Source: Saururus chinensis
Lineage: Eukaryota; Streptophyta; Magnoliopsida; Piperales; Saururaceae
Length of the DNA: 64,000 bases
Direction: 5' to 3'
Assembly (NCBI GenBank): GCA_035235625.1
Contig: CP141140.1
Span: 57,431,152-57,495,151 of the forward strand
Position 1 is the first letter of the stretch, and each line of letters begins with the position of its first letter. The translations under genes and the position numbers were made by a program. The notes beneath the pieces were generated by a model. That model worked only from the letters and a program-made list of their open reading frames with translations, ran no database searches and was not told where the DNA came from. Below are positions 1-11,101 of this stretch, piece after piece.

Positions 1-240
1 TAGAGAGAGCATTAATTTCTTCCCCCCTCTATCTCTCCTCTCTTCTTTAGTTCTTTCTTTCTCTCTCTCTGCTCTCTCTTTTTTCTTACTCTCTCCCTCT
101 CCTATCTCTACCCTCTCTCTCATCCCCTCTTCTCTCTCTCCTCGTTCTCTCCCCTCTTTCTCTCTCTCTCTCTTCATTCTCTCTCTACCTCTTTCTCTTC
201 TCTCTCCTCTCTCATCTATCTCTTCTTTCTTTCTCTCTCT
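1..240. repeat. CT-rich low-complexity tract 1
   Basis: Almost pure polypyrimidine on the + strand (CTCTCT with TTCTTT and CCCCTC interruptions). Its opening words (TTAATTTCT, then CCCCTCTATCTCTCCT) recur at about 458, so tracts 1 and 2 are direct copies inside the CACTA end. Confidence 0.85.
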
Positions 241-465
241 TTTATTATATATTATATTTTAAAATTAATTAAAAATTAAAATAAAATATATTAGCTACGC
301 ATAGAAAAATGTGTCACTAGTACCCTTGGTAGTAGTGACGTATATGCATGCTCGCTACTACCTAGGGTACTAGCGACGCAATTTCTTAAGCGTCACTAAT
401 ATAATTGATTTTATTTTTTTATTAATTTTAAAATATAATATATAATAAAAAATTCTAAATTAATT
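241..465. repeat. Long imperfect palindrome within the CACTA end
   Basis: Reading inward from both sides gives AT-rich arms and then GTCACTAGTACCC / GTCGCTAGTACCC, meeting near an ATATGCATGC core at about 341-350. The arms are about 100 bp each and the structure could fold into a hairpin. It lies between the two CT-rich tracts. Confidence 0.7.
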
Positions 466-745
466 TCTCCCCTTCTATCTCTCCTTTCTTCTTTCTTTCT
501 CTCTCTTCTCACTTCTTTCTCTCTCATCTTATCTTCTCTCTCCCTCATCCTCTCTTATCTCCTCTCTCTCTTTCTCCACTCTCTCTACCTCTTTTCACTC
601 TCTCTACCTCTCTCTCTCTTTTCTCTCATCCTCTCATCTTTCTCTCTGTTCAGTACTTTCTCCCCTCTCTCTCTTCAAAAGTCTTTCTCCTCTCTCTCTT
701 CTCTATCATGTCTCTCTCTTCTTTCTCTCTTCTCTGTATTCTCTG
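466..745. repeat. CT-rich low-complexity tract 2
   Basis: Second polypyrimidine tract, same orientation and same opening words as tract 1. After it the sequence returns to AT-rich CACTA subterminal DNA (746-1484). Confidence 0.85.
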
Positions 746-3392
746 TCTCATTTACGCGTGTGAATGTGAGCCTCATCTGAGGAGTGGAGATAAAGCAGAG
801 GAGTTTTATTTTTTTATTATATATAAAAATAATAAATAAAATATATTATATTTATAAAATTTTTAAATTTTTTATTATATATTATATATTTAAATAATAA
901 ATAATATATAAAATAATAATACTATTAACGATGCTTTTTTAAAAGCATCAATAATAGTAGTAATTTTTTAATAAGCATCACTAATAATCTTATTTTAAAA
1001 AAATACTTTATTTTATTTGAGATGTATTTTTTAAATGTTGCTAATAATATAATTATTAACGACTCTTTGGTAGAAATGCCTCTATTATTAATATTAGTTG
1101 TGATGCTTTTATAAAATCATCGTAAATAATTTTAATTTTAAAAAAAATAAAATTATTAACAATTTTTTTTAAAAAGTATCTTAAATAGTATTAATATTAG
1201 TGACGTTTTTATAAAATCATTGTAAATAATTTTAATTTTTTTATAAAATCATCATAAATAATTTTAATTTTTTTTAAAATAAAATTATGAATAATTTTTT
1301 TAAAAAAGTATCTTAAATAGTATTAATATTAGTGACACTTATCGTTATTATTTCTACTATTAGTAATACTTTTTAAAAGTATCATTAATATTTATAAATT
1401 TTATAATACTTTTATATGCGTCATATATAGGAATTTTTAGTGACACTTTTTATTTTATTTTTAATAATTTCTTTTATTGTAGTGAAAGAAGAATGACAAA
1501 AGGATAAGGCCATAGAAGACGATGGGGTAGTCGACCAACACAGCCTGAAGGTTGGCGGCTGACTGACGGACCGCTTCACCAGCTCCCAATCGCTTCCTGT
1601 AATGCTAACCCAGAATCGCCTCGATGTAGCCCTCAGGCTCTCCTGAGAGTTCCTCTTGTTTAGCTGGAAATCATGACCGGGTGGATAATCAATAAAGATT
1701 GTCAGTTTGCACCTCTATCATCCCAAGTGCACTTTGACATTTTTTTGGGGTACAATTGGGAAGTTAATGTTGCAAGACGAAATGATTATTTGACCCATCA
1801 GGAATGAAAGGGAAGGCCAAAAAATTTGTCCCATCTAAATAATTCCATTTGGATCGATTTAAGTAAATAATTATTTTAAAAAATATTACTGCTGACTAAT
1901 TTCCCTTATCGAGTCCCACCATTCAATAAAAGTCCCTATTATTCTAAATAAAATATATAATAAAGCCATATAGAGAGAGTAATGCGTGATGACATTAGGC
2001 CATTTGGATCCTGTAGTAGCTATTTTAATAACCTAATCCACTTGCAAGACTTGGAGTGAGCGATCGATCAGGCCCTGAAGTCATGACATGACAGTCATGA
2101 CTTTGGATGGGTTCGTAAATAAACATCCAACTGCAGAAAGGCGAGCTAGACTATGACTCCCATGGAGAGTTCCTGTCCAACTGGGAAGAGCGAAACTCCT
2201 TTTACTTTTACTTCTGTGGGAGTCGTCGTCCAATCTGGGCATTTACTGAATACGACCCATTCACAACTCGAGAAGCAAAACAGTGGGAATAGAAGAAGGC
2301 CAGACCCGCAAAGGTGAATGAATGAGGAGAGGTTCCAGGAAACCGGGGTACCTTGCGCTCAAAGCGAAGAGATGCCAGCGACTTCCTGTTTTGTCCTTCC
2401 GGCCCGTGTCTGACGCACTCCGCCGCGTCAGCCTGAAGGCGGTCAGAACCCCCCGGGCCCCACCCTTGGTCTGGTCAGCATACACTCACGGCACCTGCAA
2501 ACTCCGTTATCTTCACACATCTGTTTCCAAACCGGTTCGGTGTCCGGTTTGACTTTTTTCCTTAAGCCGGTCTGACTTTTTAAATACTTCCTAATATTTT
2601 AGAATAGGTGTAATTTAATTTTTTAAAATAAATTTAAATTACTTATTTTGAATGGAGTGAGTATTTGTTTGATACAGTTTGCATTAATAGTAGTGTATTA
2701 TGTGTATATCAGCGAACCTTCATGAACTACGTGACCCACACATCATATTTACCATGTAATAGTTTTTAAGAGGGCTTTAATATTCCTCTTTGATCTATAT
2801 GATTTAGACATGACCCGCTTCTAACCCAACGGGGTTAGTCAACCTAAGTTAAATTTTAGCATTTAAAACCTCCAACTTCAGAAGGGGCACAATAGAGGTT
2901 GAAAGCTTCAGGGTGGAGAAGTGCTTGCTCAAACAATACTGCCAAGTTACATAGGGGTGGAACAACATATATAGCTGGTTGTAAATTTCATAATTAATGG
3001 CTATGGTCAATTGAAGTCTTGGCTATGCCTGCTAATTACCTAGCCAACTCTTTATAAATACCACCTTTTTAACAACTACAAATCTTATCTTGACCCTGTA
3101 GTAAATTAAAAAAAAAAATGTCCCATCCCAATCCCCATGAGTTTGGTCAGACCAGTTTGGTTTTATGAGCTTAGGCAAGAATCGACCCAGATCGGCCTAC
3201 CCCGACCAAACCGTAAAATCCGCTGTCTGAGGCTCTGAGCCGGACGGACGTTCCAGTGAGTGGAATTATCATTTGCGCGCTCCGTCTGGGAAAAACCCCC
3301 TCGCGACAAAAGTTCGTTAAAGACGGCCAACTTCGCGCGTTTAGCTCCGACAGAGATGGGACCCACATCTCACTCGCCCGCCATTTTCGCTC

Positions 3393-3402
3393 TATTAATA
3401 TG
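3393..3402 (+). promoter_or_regulatory. TATA-box position of PADRE gene A (diverged)
   Basis: At the position where copy B has TATATATAG, this copy reads TATTAATATG, 45-54 bp before the ATG. Flanking words are shared by both copies (CCATTTTCGCTCTAT before, GCGCC after), as is the upstream word GTTCGTTAAAGACGGCCA at about 3313. The core promoter has therefore changed while its surroundings are kept. Initiation strength is not known from sequence. Confidence 0.5.
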
Positions 3403-3446
3403 CGCCTCTTCCCCATTCGCGTCTTCACCATCTCCCCTCAAATTGC

Positions 3447-4037
3447 ATGGGTCCTTGCTTTTCTTTACAACACCGCGGCGGCGCCACCCTCTCGACGGCG
3501 AAGGTCGTCACCGAATCCGGCCAACTCCAGGAGTACTCCATCCCGGTCACTGCCGCAGAAGCCCTCCTCCACCTCGATCCCCTCACCTCCTTCTTATGCT
3601 CTTCTGACTGCCTCTTTTTCGACGAGGCCATCCCGGCTCTCCTAGCAGCGGACCTCCTCCAGCTAGGCCAGATCTATTTTGCGCTCCCCCAAAGCATGCT
3701 GCAGAGTCCGTTGAAGGCGGAGGACATGGTGGCTCTAGCTGTGAGGGCCAGCGGAGCGCTGGCGCAGGCCGGAATGGCGGAGCGAGGTTGGAAAAGGCAG
3801 AGTAAGAGGATTAGGGTCTCCGCGTTTCTGGACGTGGGTGTCATAGGTGGAGAACGGGATCATGTTGATTGGTCTGAGAAGAGGGTGGATAAATTTGGTA
3901 CTGCGGCTCCGGCAAGATTCTCAAGATCTGGGTCGATGAGGAAGCTGCAGAGGAGCACATCGAGGCGAGCAAAGTTGGCGGTCCCATCTTTCAAGATGAA
4001 ACTCAGCACCATCAATGAAGGAACTGTTGCATCTTGA
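3447..4037 (+). CDS. PADRE/DUF4228 domain protein, copy A
   Basis: A 196-residue intronless reading frame starting MGPCFSLQHRGGATL. The MG-x-C start, the early KVV...G.LQEYSIPVTAAEALLHL segment, and the FFDEAIPALLAADLLQLGQIY stretch followed by FALP are typical of plant PADRE (DUF4228) proteins, whose members respond to pathogen and abiotic stress; their biochemical role is not established. The N-terminal Gly2/Cys4 could allow acylation and membrane association (inference). The C-terminal half is basic and low-complexity, with a Ser/Arg-rich SRSGSMRKLQRSTSRR stretch, fitting the disordered tail of the family. It is a close paralogue of 12457-13062, which is 5 residues longer. The frame is intact. 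The start is chosen because both copies keep this ATG and its context. Confidence 0.88.
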   Translation: MGPCFSLQHRGGATLSTAKVVTESGQLQEYSIPVTAAEALLHLDPLTSFLCSSDCLFFDEAIPALLAADLLQLGQIYFALPQSMLQSPLKAEDMVALAVRASGALAQAGMAERGWKRQSKRIRVSAFLDVGVIGGERDHVDWSEKRVDKFGTAAPARFSRSGSMRKLQRSTSRRAKLAVPSFKMKLSTINEGTVAS

Positions 4038-4295
4038 TTGCTTCTGATTCTTAGTTCTAGAGCAAAGAAGATACTTTTTAAAATTATTTAAAATGTAAAT
4101 TCACATAATTTATTGGCCCATGGCCATCAATTTTTTTCATGTAAATATGAAATGTCTTATTATTATTTGCATCTTGTAAGTTATGAGATGTATTTCTTTC
4201 ATGTTATTTGTGATAAGATCAAGTTTCATGCTCCTGTCTTAGTGTTTAGGGATGGGTAAATCTCTATTAATGGACAGTGTAAGTGCTATGTCCGC

Positions 4296-4513
4296 ATGGG
4301 AAGAGTTTTCATATTCCTATCGAAAATGAGCCCAACGTAAAGAATGTAGGTGAACCCTTAATATTTAAGATCGATGATGCACACTCTAGCGCGTTAGTAT
4401 AAAACCAGTGATGTTAAAATTGTATGTCATTGATCTCATGGATAAAGGGTTCCCACGCATTCTTTACGCTGGGCTCATTATCAAAGAGGAGTCTTAAAAA
4501 TGCTTTTAATAGC
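4296..4513. mobile_element. Hairpin MITE in copy A only
   Basis: About 218 bp with inverted ends: ATGAGCCCAACGTAAAGAATG near 4325 and its near-complement CATTCTTTACGCTGGGCTCAT near 4459, with weaker pairing further out. Alignment with copy B shows no such sequence between GCTATAATCGCGTG and TATTTTTTATG (about 13420-13450), so it inserted after the duplication. No clear target duplication, so the superfamily is undecided. Confidence 0.65.
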
Positions 4514-4839
4514 ATAATGTTTATTTTTTGTATATCACATCACATATGTAGGCGTGGTCGGCAAGTTTGTGACCGGCCAAAGTTCATTTCAGGTGTGAAC
4601 AATGAAGTTTAGTTATCTATTTATACTACTCTATAAAGCATGAAGCCAAATTGTTTTCCCCTAGAATGACCGGCATGTTTGGTTGATAGATGATGAAATA
4701 TGTTCGTTGTTGTAGGACAAATATGTAATTTTAACAGGAAAGACTAGGCAAAGAAGAAAACTCAAAATTTAACGCCGCCTAGTAGGAGTTTATGTTGTAA
4801 CCTCAATCGAAGTAATATGCTCATCATCTCTCATTATTG

Positions 4840-5455
4840 ACTTTAGTGTCTTGGAACACCCGTGGGTTGAATAATCCAAATAAAGTAGCATGAAACTTAA
4901 CTATGATATTAATGTTGGTATTCTTAGATTGAATAAAACTAAAATTAATAACAATAATGCATCGAGATTTTGATCCCTAATTAGTAGATCTTAGTTTTTA
5001 TATGATTATTCTTTTCATTATTTGGGTTGGATTTGAATTGATTGGAATCCCCACTTGTTTACTTTAACTAAGATTCAAGAGGAAGCTCAATTAATTCATT
5101 CTCAGGGCAACGAATTCAGGAAAATTTCTCTTTTTATTGTACCTTCATCTATGCAAGCACTTTTGTTGAAGATCACAATAATTGATGAAAATGGATTGTT
5201 GATACTTCTTCTCATATTGATATGACTTAGTTGCTCATTGGTAATTTTAATTCAGTATTTGAGAAAATAGAGAAGCAAGGTGGATTAGCTATCCATAAAA
5301 CTTATATTACTAAAATCAAGGGGTATCTTCACATAGTGTCTCTTAACTTAAACTTGATCCAGCTTCAACTTGGAGTAATAAAAGCACAAGGAAAATAGTC
5401 TCCAAACTAATTAGAACACAGAAGAAAGCACGTTGAAGACAAGGGACATATTTAG
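4840..5455 (+). pseudogene. LINE (L1-type) endonuclease fragment
   Basis: In one frame the sequence reads LVSWNTRGLNNPNKVA, the N-terminal signature of plant L1 endonuclease/exonuclease/phosphatase domains. Further on come LLIGNFNSVFEKIEKQGG (the GDFN motif region, Asp replaced by Asn) and, after frame changes, STWSNKSTRKIVSKLIR (cf. TWSN). Stops and frameshifts are frequent and no reverse transcriptase follows, so this is a dead, truncated piece. It sits between the two duplicated segments. Flanks 4616-4839 and 5456-5925 show nothing recognisable. Confidence 0.7.
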
Positions 5456-5925
5456 TTAAGTGAAAAATTAGACATATTTTGGGTTAAGAGAAAATTAAAA
5501 TAATTAGTTTAAAAAATAATTATCTTATTGATCCAACTGACTTGGCTTGGTCATCGGGCAGTGATGGTGTGACATAGCCTACCTAATTTTATGGGTTCAA
5601 TTTATATCTCCCTCACAAAAGTAGGGTGGCACAGGGGCCCAACTTTAAAAATAAAATTTATGTCTTATATACTAACTACATTATCTTCTTCTAATGATAT
5701 AGGAGTATTCATTTCCTTCAACTAATTGATAAGTGTGATTCTCATTTATTTAAAAGTATGTTTGGGCTCTGAATACCCAACAAGCCTATTTGTATGGGCT
5801 TCTCATAAAATAAATTTAGCCCATATTTACCCACTTTCTAACACAATGAACAAAAAAATATATATCTACATTTGATCTAAATAGACATTGGTAGATAATT
5901 GTTCAACTAGTTAGCTAGCAAATGT

Positions 5926-6879
5926 ATGTTTATCATCTCTATTGTCCCAAGTGCACCTGGACATTTGTTTGGGTTCAATTAAGAAGTTCATCTTGTATAA
6001 ACAAGAGTACATGAAAGAAGGGGATAAAAAATATTTCCTCCCTCTTATATTAATAGATCTGTTAAGAAAAAGATGTCTCACATTAATAATTTTATTGGGA
6101 CGAATTTAAAGTGGTTAAGTATTTAAAAGAGTATTTCACAAGCTATTTCACTTTTCTTATATGTGAATCCCACCATTCAATAACAGTCATTATTTTTCTA
6201 AATAAAGCTATAGAGGGAATAATGTCTGACGACATTAAGCCATTTGGACCACGCATCGATCCTGTAGAGGCTATTCCAATAACATAATCCGCTAGCAAGA
6301 GTTGGAGTCTACTCCAAGTCATTCCTTCAAGAAGTGGGACATGCACAGTATAGAGAAAGATGACCACATCGATCAATCCAACTGCAGAAAGGCCATATAT
6401 ATTATCTCTCTTACAAAAATCCAACGGATGATGGGGGCAATCCCATGGAGAGTTCCGGTCCAGTTGAGCAGAGAGAAACTCCTTTAATTTTGTGGGAGTC
6501 GTCGTCCAATCTGGGCATTTAATTACTGAATACGACCCATTCACAACTGGGAGGCAAAGATGTCAAACTGGAACAGAAGACGACCTGAAAACGAAGGAGA
6601 ATGAATGAGCAAGTTCCAGGAAATCGGGTTGGACAGGAAGAAGCTTCCTTGTGGTCGAAGCGAAGATGCCAACGACTTCCGTTTCGTGCGTCTGAAAAGG
6701 ATGAGACCGTCACGTGTCTGATTGCTCCGCCGCGTCAGCCTGAAGACGGTCAGAATGCCTGACTCCTTTCCTTGGTCAGCTCGCCTTCTCCCACGGTTAT
6801 CCCTGGAAACTCCGTTATCTGCACTTCCACACGTCTGGCTCCTAACCTGTTCGGAAACCGGTTTGGCCCTTTTATCCAC
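5926..6879 (+). repeat. Segmental duplication, copy B, left part
   Basis: Aligns with about 1690-2555 of copy A, including a decayed Stowaway-like stretch (about 6040-6215, matching 1835-1985) and the GC-rich block. It runs up to the left target duplication of the MULE, after which homology to copy A resumes at 11319. Open frames here (for example about 6541-6993) run into the MULE and are not genes. Confidence 0.82.
6871..6879. other. MULE target-site duplication, left (TTTATCCAC)
   Basis: The 9 bp TTTATCCAC directly precedes the element end GGACGCGAATC and is repeated perfectly at 11319-11327. Nine base pairs is the standard Mutator superfamily duplication length. Confidence 0.92.
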
Positions 6880-7138
6880 GGACGCGAATCTGCTGGGGAG
6901 GGTATTTCCGCTCAGCACCGATTGGCCACCAATGGGTACCTTCCACGTTACAAAGGTCAGCAGATTCATGGAGACGCTCAATTTGGATGGCATTTGGGTT
7001 CACGGTGACATGAAACCAGGAATTGGTTCACGTTCACGGACCTGGGATTTGGGTCAAATTTAATTTAATAGACACAGAACCAGAAACCCGGTTTTCTAAC
7101 CAAGACAAAACCAGGTTACAAAAACCAGCCTCTCGTAC
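6880..7138 (+). repeat. Left terminal inverted repeat of the MULE
   Basis: About 260 bp matching the reverse complement of 11102-11318 at roughly nine positions in ten. It carries an extra block of about 45 bp (near 7053-7096) absent from the right repeat. Confidence 0.9.
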
Positions 7139-7302
7139 AGTGCAGCATTATCGCTGCAACGTTGCAGCATTATTAATGCAACGTTACAGCAATATCGCTA
7201 CAACGTTGCAGCGTTATCGCTGTAACGTTGCAACGTTATCGAGGAACGCTGCAACGTTGTAACAATAACGCTGCAATGGTGCAGCAATAACACAGCACCA
7301 TT
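7139..7302. repeat. Palindromic minisatellite, left array in the MULE
   Basis: About seven degenerate units of around 21 bp built on GCAACGTTGCAGC plus ATTATCGCT. The GCAACGTTGC core is itself a palindrome, so the array has no fixed strand. It starts directly inside the TIR. Confidence 0.88.
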
Positions 7303-7765
7303 GGGATATCAGTCCAGCCAACCACAACTATCAGATCACAGTTTAGAAACAAAAAACTGTCGAAAATGTTATTTGTATTGACTCTGTCCAATTTTTAGAT
7401 TTTTCACTTCTCTGTTTACTGCCTTAGACAATTCAAACTAAACTGTTAAAAAGACAAACTCACTAAGGGACAATCACGAAAACCTTGATCATGGAAAATC
7501 ACAGGGGCTTGGCAAGTGATACAACTATGTCCATCTTTATAATGTGAGCCTAATAAGTCATGCTGGAAATATACCAGTTATATCCATTTTGTCTTGGGAA
7601 TAGAGATAATATATATTACATTTCTTCTTTCAGTTATTTGTCAATAAACATGGGAAGATATCTCAAGATTTCCCGTTCCATATACGATCAAATCATCCTC
7701 TAGCTGCAAATTCTCATTAAGTAGATGTGTCAATACCGTAACAAACATAAACCCTTCATTATTAC

Positions 7766-9938
7766 CCTTCTATATGTTCTAAGAGATGTGTATGCCCGAT
7801 CAAGAGTGCAGAAGTCCCTGGTCTTCTCTAGGAGGCTCATATAAAGCAAGGTGTATTTACGGATGCAAGTAATGAATTTTTGTGAACTTTCAGATAAACT
7901 GACTTCCATAAACTTCTTTTTTCCACCAAGACCTCGAGTTTTCCGCCTGTTTATTAAAAAAAATTAGTGACACATTTTCCTTTATCACCAAAATAGAAAG
8001 ACATAAGCTATCAATATGGTTTTACTCTTACCTGCCCTTTCTAACCATCCCATCAATCTCCCACATATTAATTGTAAATGAAGAACGAGAAGACCCGAAG
8101 CGTAATGAGAGTTCATCCTTAGCATGTTCAAAGTCCCCAGCTTGACGCCTTCTCAGTAAAGGCCTTGAGCCATCTTATACCTCGCATTATGGAAATGTTT
8201 GAGCTCACCTTCCACACAAATTTTAAGAGCTGAAAGGCAATCCTTAAAAAGGATGTTCCAGGCCTCTTCCAGTTGGGGTAGCTCATCATCCTTTGGTTTC
8301 TTCTCAGAGCTAGCTTCTATATTGTTTTTAGCAGTCATATGAAAATGAAGCTCCTCATCACTCCAACCAAATATCTTCAATACAAGATCCTTAGTTGGTA
8401 CTGATCGAAGGAATGTGCAGTTACAACTTGATAAGGCAATGGTTATGTCAAAAATGAATATCAATATTTCAAGTTTAGCAGACACAAACACAACAGCATT
8501 CACTGACATTTCTCTCAGACTTGAGGAAATGTTAGTTTCATTCACAGCTCCACCGTTACCAATATTTTTGTTGACGAATTCAGTAACTTAGCTAATGGTT
8601 TTTCTTGACATTATTGGAGATCCATCCCAACATTCTATAGGCAATCTCTATCATCCAACATAAAAAAATCTCAAAAAGGTGATGTATAAGACACCCTTTC
8701 TCATCAAGTCACATTGTTAGGATGATGAACATCTGTCAATATAAATTATATAAATTGCCAGTTTTAACACCATTCAGGCTAGAATAAGAAACCACTAGGA
8801 GTACTAGGCATTCAAACTGAAGACCTTGTGAAGGTTCCTCTTATTCTTTGTTCAGCCAAGGCGCAATTCCAGTTGGTCTAACTAAAATTATGAAAGATGG
8901 TGCTAAAAATAAATACTAAAATCTTGACAAAACATCATTTGCATATAGTATAAAAGTAGGTGCAATAGATTACTCAAAATAGGGGAAAAGAAATTAATGA
9001 GCTTTTGTTTTTCTCAACTAATGACCACCTGTAGTGAAGATCCAACAAATAAAACATTGACAAAAGGCTATGAGAAAACTAGCCTGAAGGGCATCCATAT
9101 TCTGCTTTCCACCTTTATAAAGTAACTTCAAACGCGAAGCATGCATCCTATAAACAGTATCTACATCTGAATTAATCAAGTTGAGAGCTTTCTGGTAGTA
9201 AGAAAAGGCCTTTGCGGCTGGGTACTTCATCTTTTCACAAAGTTTACCCAAGTAGAAAGCATGCAGCCAGTCAGGCCTACAGTATAAAAAGATGCAAAAA
9301 ATTAACATTCCACTTTGTTGATCAGGGACATGCAAAGGAATACAGGTCAGGACTGGCAATAGCATACTTGTACTCAAAAGCTTTCTTGAAGTGTTTCATA
9401 TAATTCTGGCACAGAAACATCTAGATTTCATTCTTTTTTGGTACAACAGTTCTTTGATCATAAAATGGAACAACATTCTGAAGGCTGTCATAATACACTA
9501 GCGCCAGTAACTCGTGCATCTGACTCTGAATATGATCACATTAAGAAATCAGATGGGATTCTAAGCAAATGAAACAACAATCAACATAAATAAATTACTA
9601 AGGTCGTAAAACTTACCTTCTGATAAGGAGTTGTTGCTACAACCACACTCATTAACGAACATCTCCTAGCCCTTCTTCGACTAACTTCAACTCTCTGAGG
9701 TAAAGAATGATGCTTTCTCCATTCCACAACATTTATGTGCTTGCTGCCATCATTCGGCAGCAAATCTACCTCCTGAATAAGAATGCCTCATTATGTTATA
9801 GTTGAAAAATTATAAAATCATTTGGCAATAATGTCAGCAAAGACAGCTCGCACTGATGCTTATCTGAACACAAAATTGCTTACCTCATCATAGATAGTTG
9901 CAAGCCGCTTCCAGTTGTCAAAGCGTAAGGGGTTGTAT
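7766..9938 (-). pseudogene. Captured CABIN1-like (calcineurin-binding protein / HIRA-complex type) gene fragment
   Basis: Six exon-like blocks on the minus strand with splice-type borders: about 9938-9884 (NPLRFDNWKRLATIYDE), 9772-9617 ([20 protein letters not shown]), 9525-9368 ([20 protein letters not shown]), 9276-9084 (PDWLHAFYLGKLCEKMKY, then DTVYRMHASRLKLLYKGGKQN), about 8310-8032 (WNILFKDCLSALKICVEGEL, later [16 protein letters not shown]), and 7946-7766 ([20 protein letters not shown]). I recognise these as the tetratricopeptide-like mid-region of plant CABIN1-like proteins. Introns are retained with GTAAG-type donors, so capture was from DNA, not from mRNA. It is broken: TAG at 9421-9423 where the family has Trp, and a small indel near 8153 that shifts frame. 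The start and end of the gene are missing. Sense transcription could come only from an outside or MULE promoter. Confidence 0.85.
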
Positions 9939-9941
9939 ATT

Positions 9942-10275
9942 AATGTAGCAATGTTACGGCGTTAATGCGGCAACGTTGCGGCGTTAAAGCTGCAACATTG
10001 CAGCAATAATGCTACAACGTTGCAGCATTGCCCAATAACGTTGCAGCATTGCACCAATAACGCTGCAACGTTGCAGTGATAATGCTGCAATGTTGCAGCG
10101 TTATTGCTGCATCGTTGCAGTATTTCTTGGTAACGTTGCAGCAATAACGCTGCAACATTGTAGCGTTATTGGTGTAACGATGCGGCGTTAATGCTGCACC
10201 GTTGCAGCAATAATGCTACAACGTTGCAGCGTTGCCCGATAATGTTGCAACGTTTCACCAAAAACAGAGCAACAT
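9942..10275. repeat. Palindromic minisatellite, right array in the MULE
   Basis: About 15 units of the same GTTGCAGC-AATAACGCTGCAAC family as 7139-7302. It begins directly after the outermost captured exon and so brackets the cargo together with the left array. The open frame at 9962-10144 is a by-product of the repeats. Confidence 0.88.
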
Positions 10276-11101
10276 ATACCTACAGAGATCCTCCTCAATC
10301 TTATCCATATTAACTATTCTAAAAAAAAGGGGTATGAACATAGCAAGTTACAAGTTTTATCATAAAAAAACACAGCCTACATAAGATTATAAACATAAAA
10401 TGTTTACCTTTACCACTAACTGCAATTCAAAAGTGGTAAAGTTGATATGTTGCAATATGTAGCACAACCCCTGAATTGTCTTCCTCAACAACAGCATAAA
10501 AGAGCCGCATAATCATATCTATGATTGCAGTAGCCCTCATAGTCACTGAATTGTTGTCCTCAACTACAGCAGATTTTTGTAGCCACTAGGAGCATTTTTT
10601 TAATCGAAGGGCATCGTCCCTCCTCTCCTCATTTCATCTAGACTCTATCTCCCTTTCTCCCTAATTGTATTGCGCCTAGCTATGAGAGGCGGGAAAAGAA
10701 AAGTAAGATGGCGGTCAGTCAGGAGATGACACCAGAATCTGTTGTTTTTCTGAAAGGATTTTTACTCCTTGTCCAGAGGAACCAAGAGCTTCAGGAACAA
10801 AGAGGAGGTGGAATAAAGAGAAGACGAACCAAGAGCTTCAGGAACAAAGAGGAGGTGGACAACCAGAGGATGACTCACATTGAGGTGGAGTGCAATGGGT
10901 GCCGAAAACAGATGAATGAGTATCTTCCTCGGCTCCGATCTATGCGATAAGTCCAGTTCCGGCGGCTCTTGTTCATGATCGATCAAAAGGGAGGCACTAC
11001 GGTGGACGATTCTGGTGGCGACGGTCGATGAAGAGGAAGTACAAGAGGCAGGAAAAAAGTCTTAGGTTTTTCTGAATTGTTCTGGTTTGCATCTTCTGTA
11101 A
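10276..11101. other. MULE internal region of unknown origin
   Basis: Between the right minisatellite and the right TIR. It includes an 80-codon open frame at 10708-10950 (+) starting [18 protein letters not shown], with a pair of direct repeats of about 34 bp (10779-10812 and 10826-10859; starts 47 bp apart). The spacing is not a multiple of three, so the second repeat is read in another frame. It may be a second captured fragment or leader sequence; I do not recognise it. Confidence 0.4.

Larger units (their letters stand above)
1..1484. mobile_element. CACTA (En/Spm-like) transposon, one terminal region
   Basis: The stretch ends at 1484 in ...ATTGTAGTG, the reverse complement of CACTACAAT..., which matches the conserved CACTA terminus. 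The following 3 bp (AAA, 1485-1487) could be the target duplication, but the other end lies outside the window. The 1.2 kb inside the terminus holds many short motifs of the type TAGTGACG, GCATCACTAATA and AGTGACACTT in both orientations, which is the usual subterminal repeat structure of CACTA elements. No transposase coding is visible. Orientation of the element is unknown. Confidence 0.75.
1690..4615 (+). repeat. Segmental duplication, copy A
   Basis: Blocks of this segment align in the same order and orientation with 5926-13545. Matching landmarks are CCCAAGTGCAC (about 1724 and 5946), the GC-rich stretch starting GTGGGAGTCGTCGTCCAATC (about 2214 and 6489), CCGGTTCGG / CTGTTCGGAAACCGG (about 2533 and 6850), the PADRE gene, and GGTCGGCAAGTTTGTGACC (about 4556 and 13478). 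Copy B is the same size once its 4.4 kb MULE is removed. No gene besides the PADRE gene was recognised; the GC-rich block at about 2260-2550 has only short overlapping frames that are not kept between copies. Confidence 0.85.

Noticed and set aside
6541..7063. Open frames of 113-150 codons across the left MULE border
   Set aside because: They run from the duplicated segment into the TIR, so no ancestral gene can have this structure.
7139..10275. CRISPR-like array
   Set aside because: Units are directly adjacent and degenerate with no unique spacers, and the genome is a plant.
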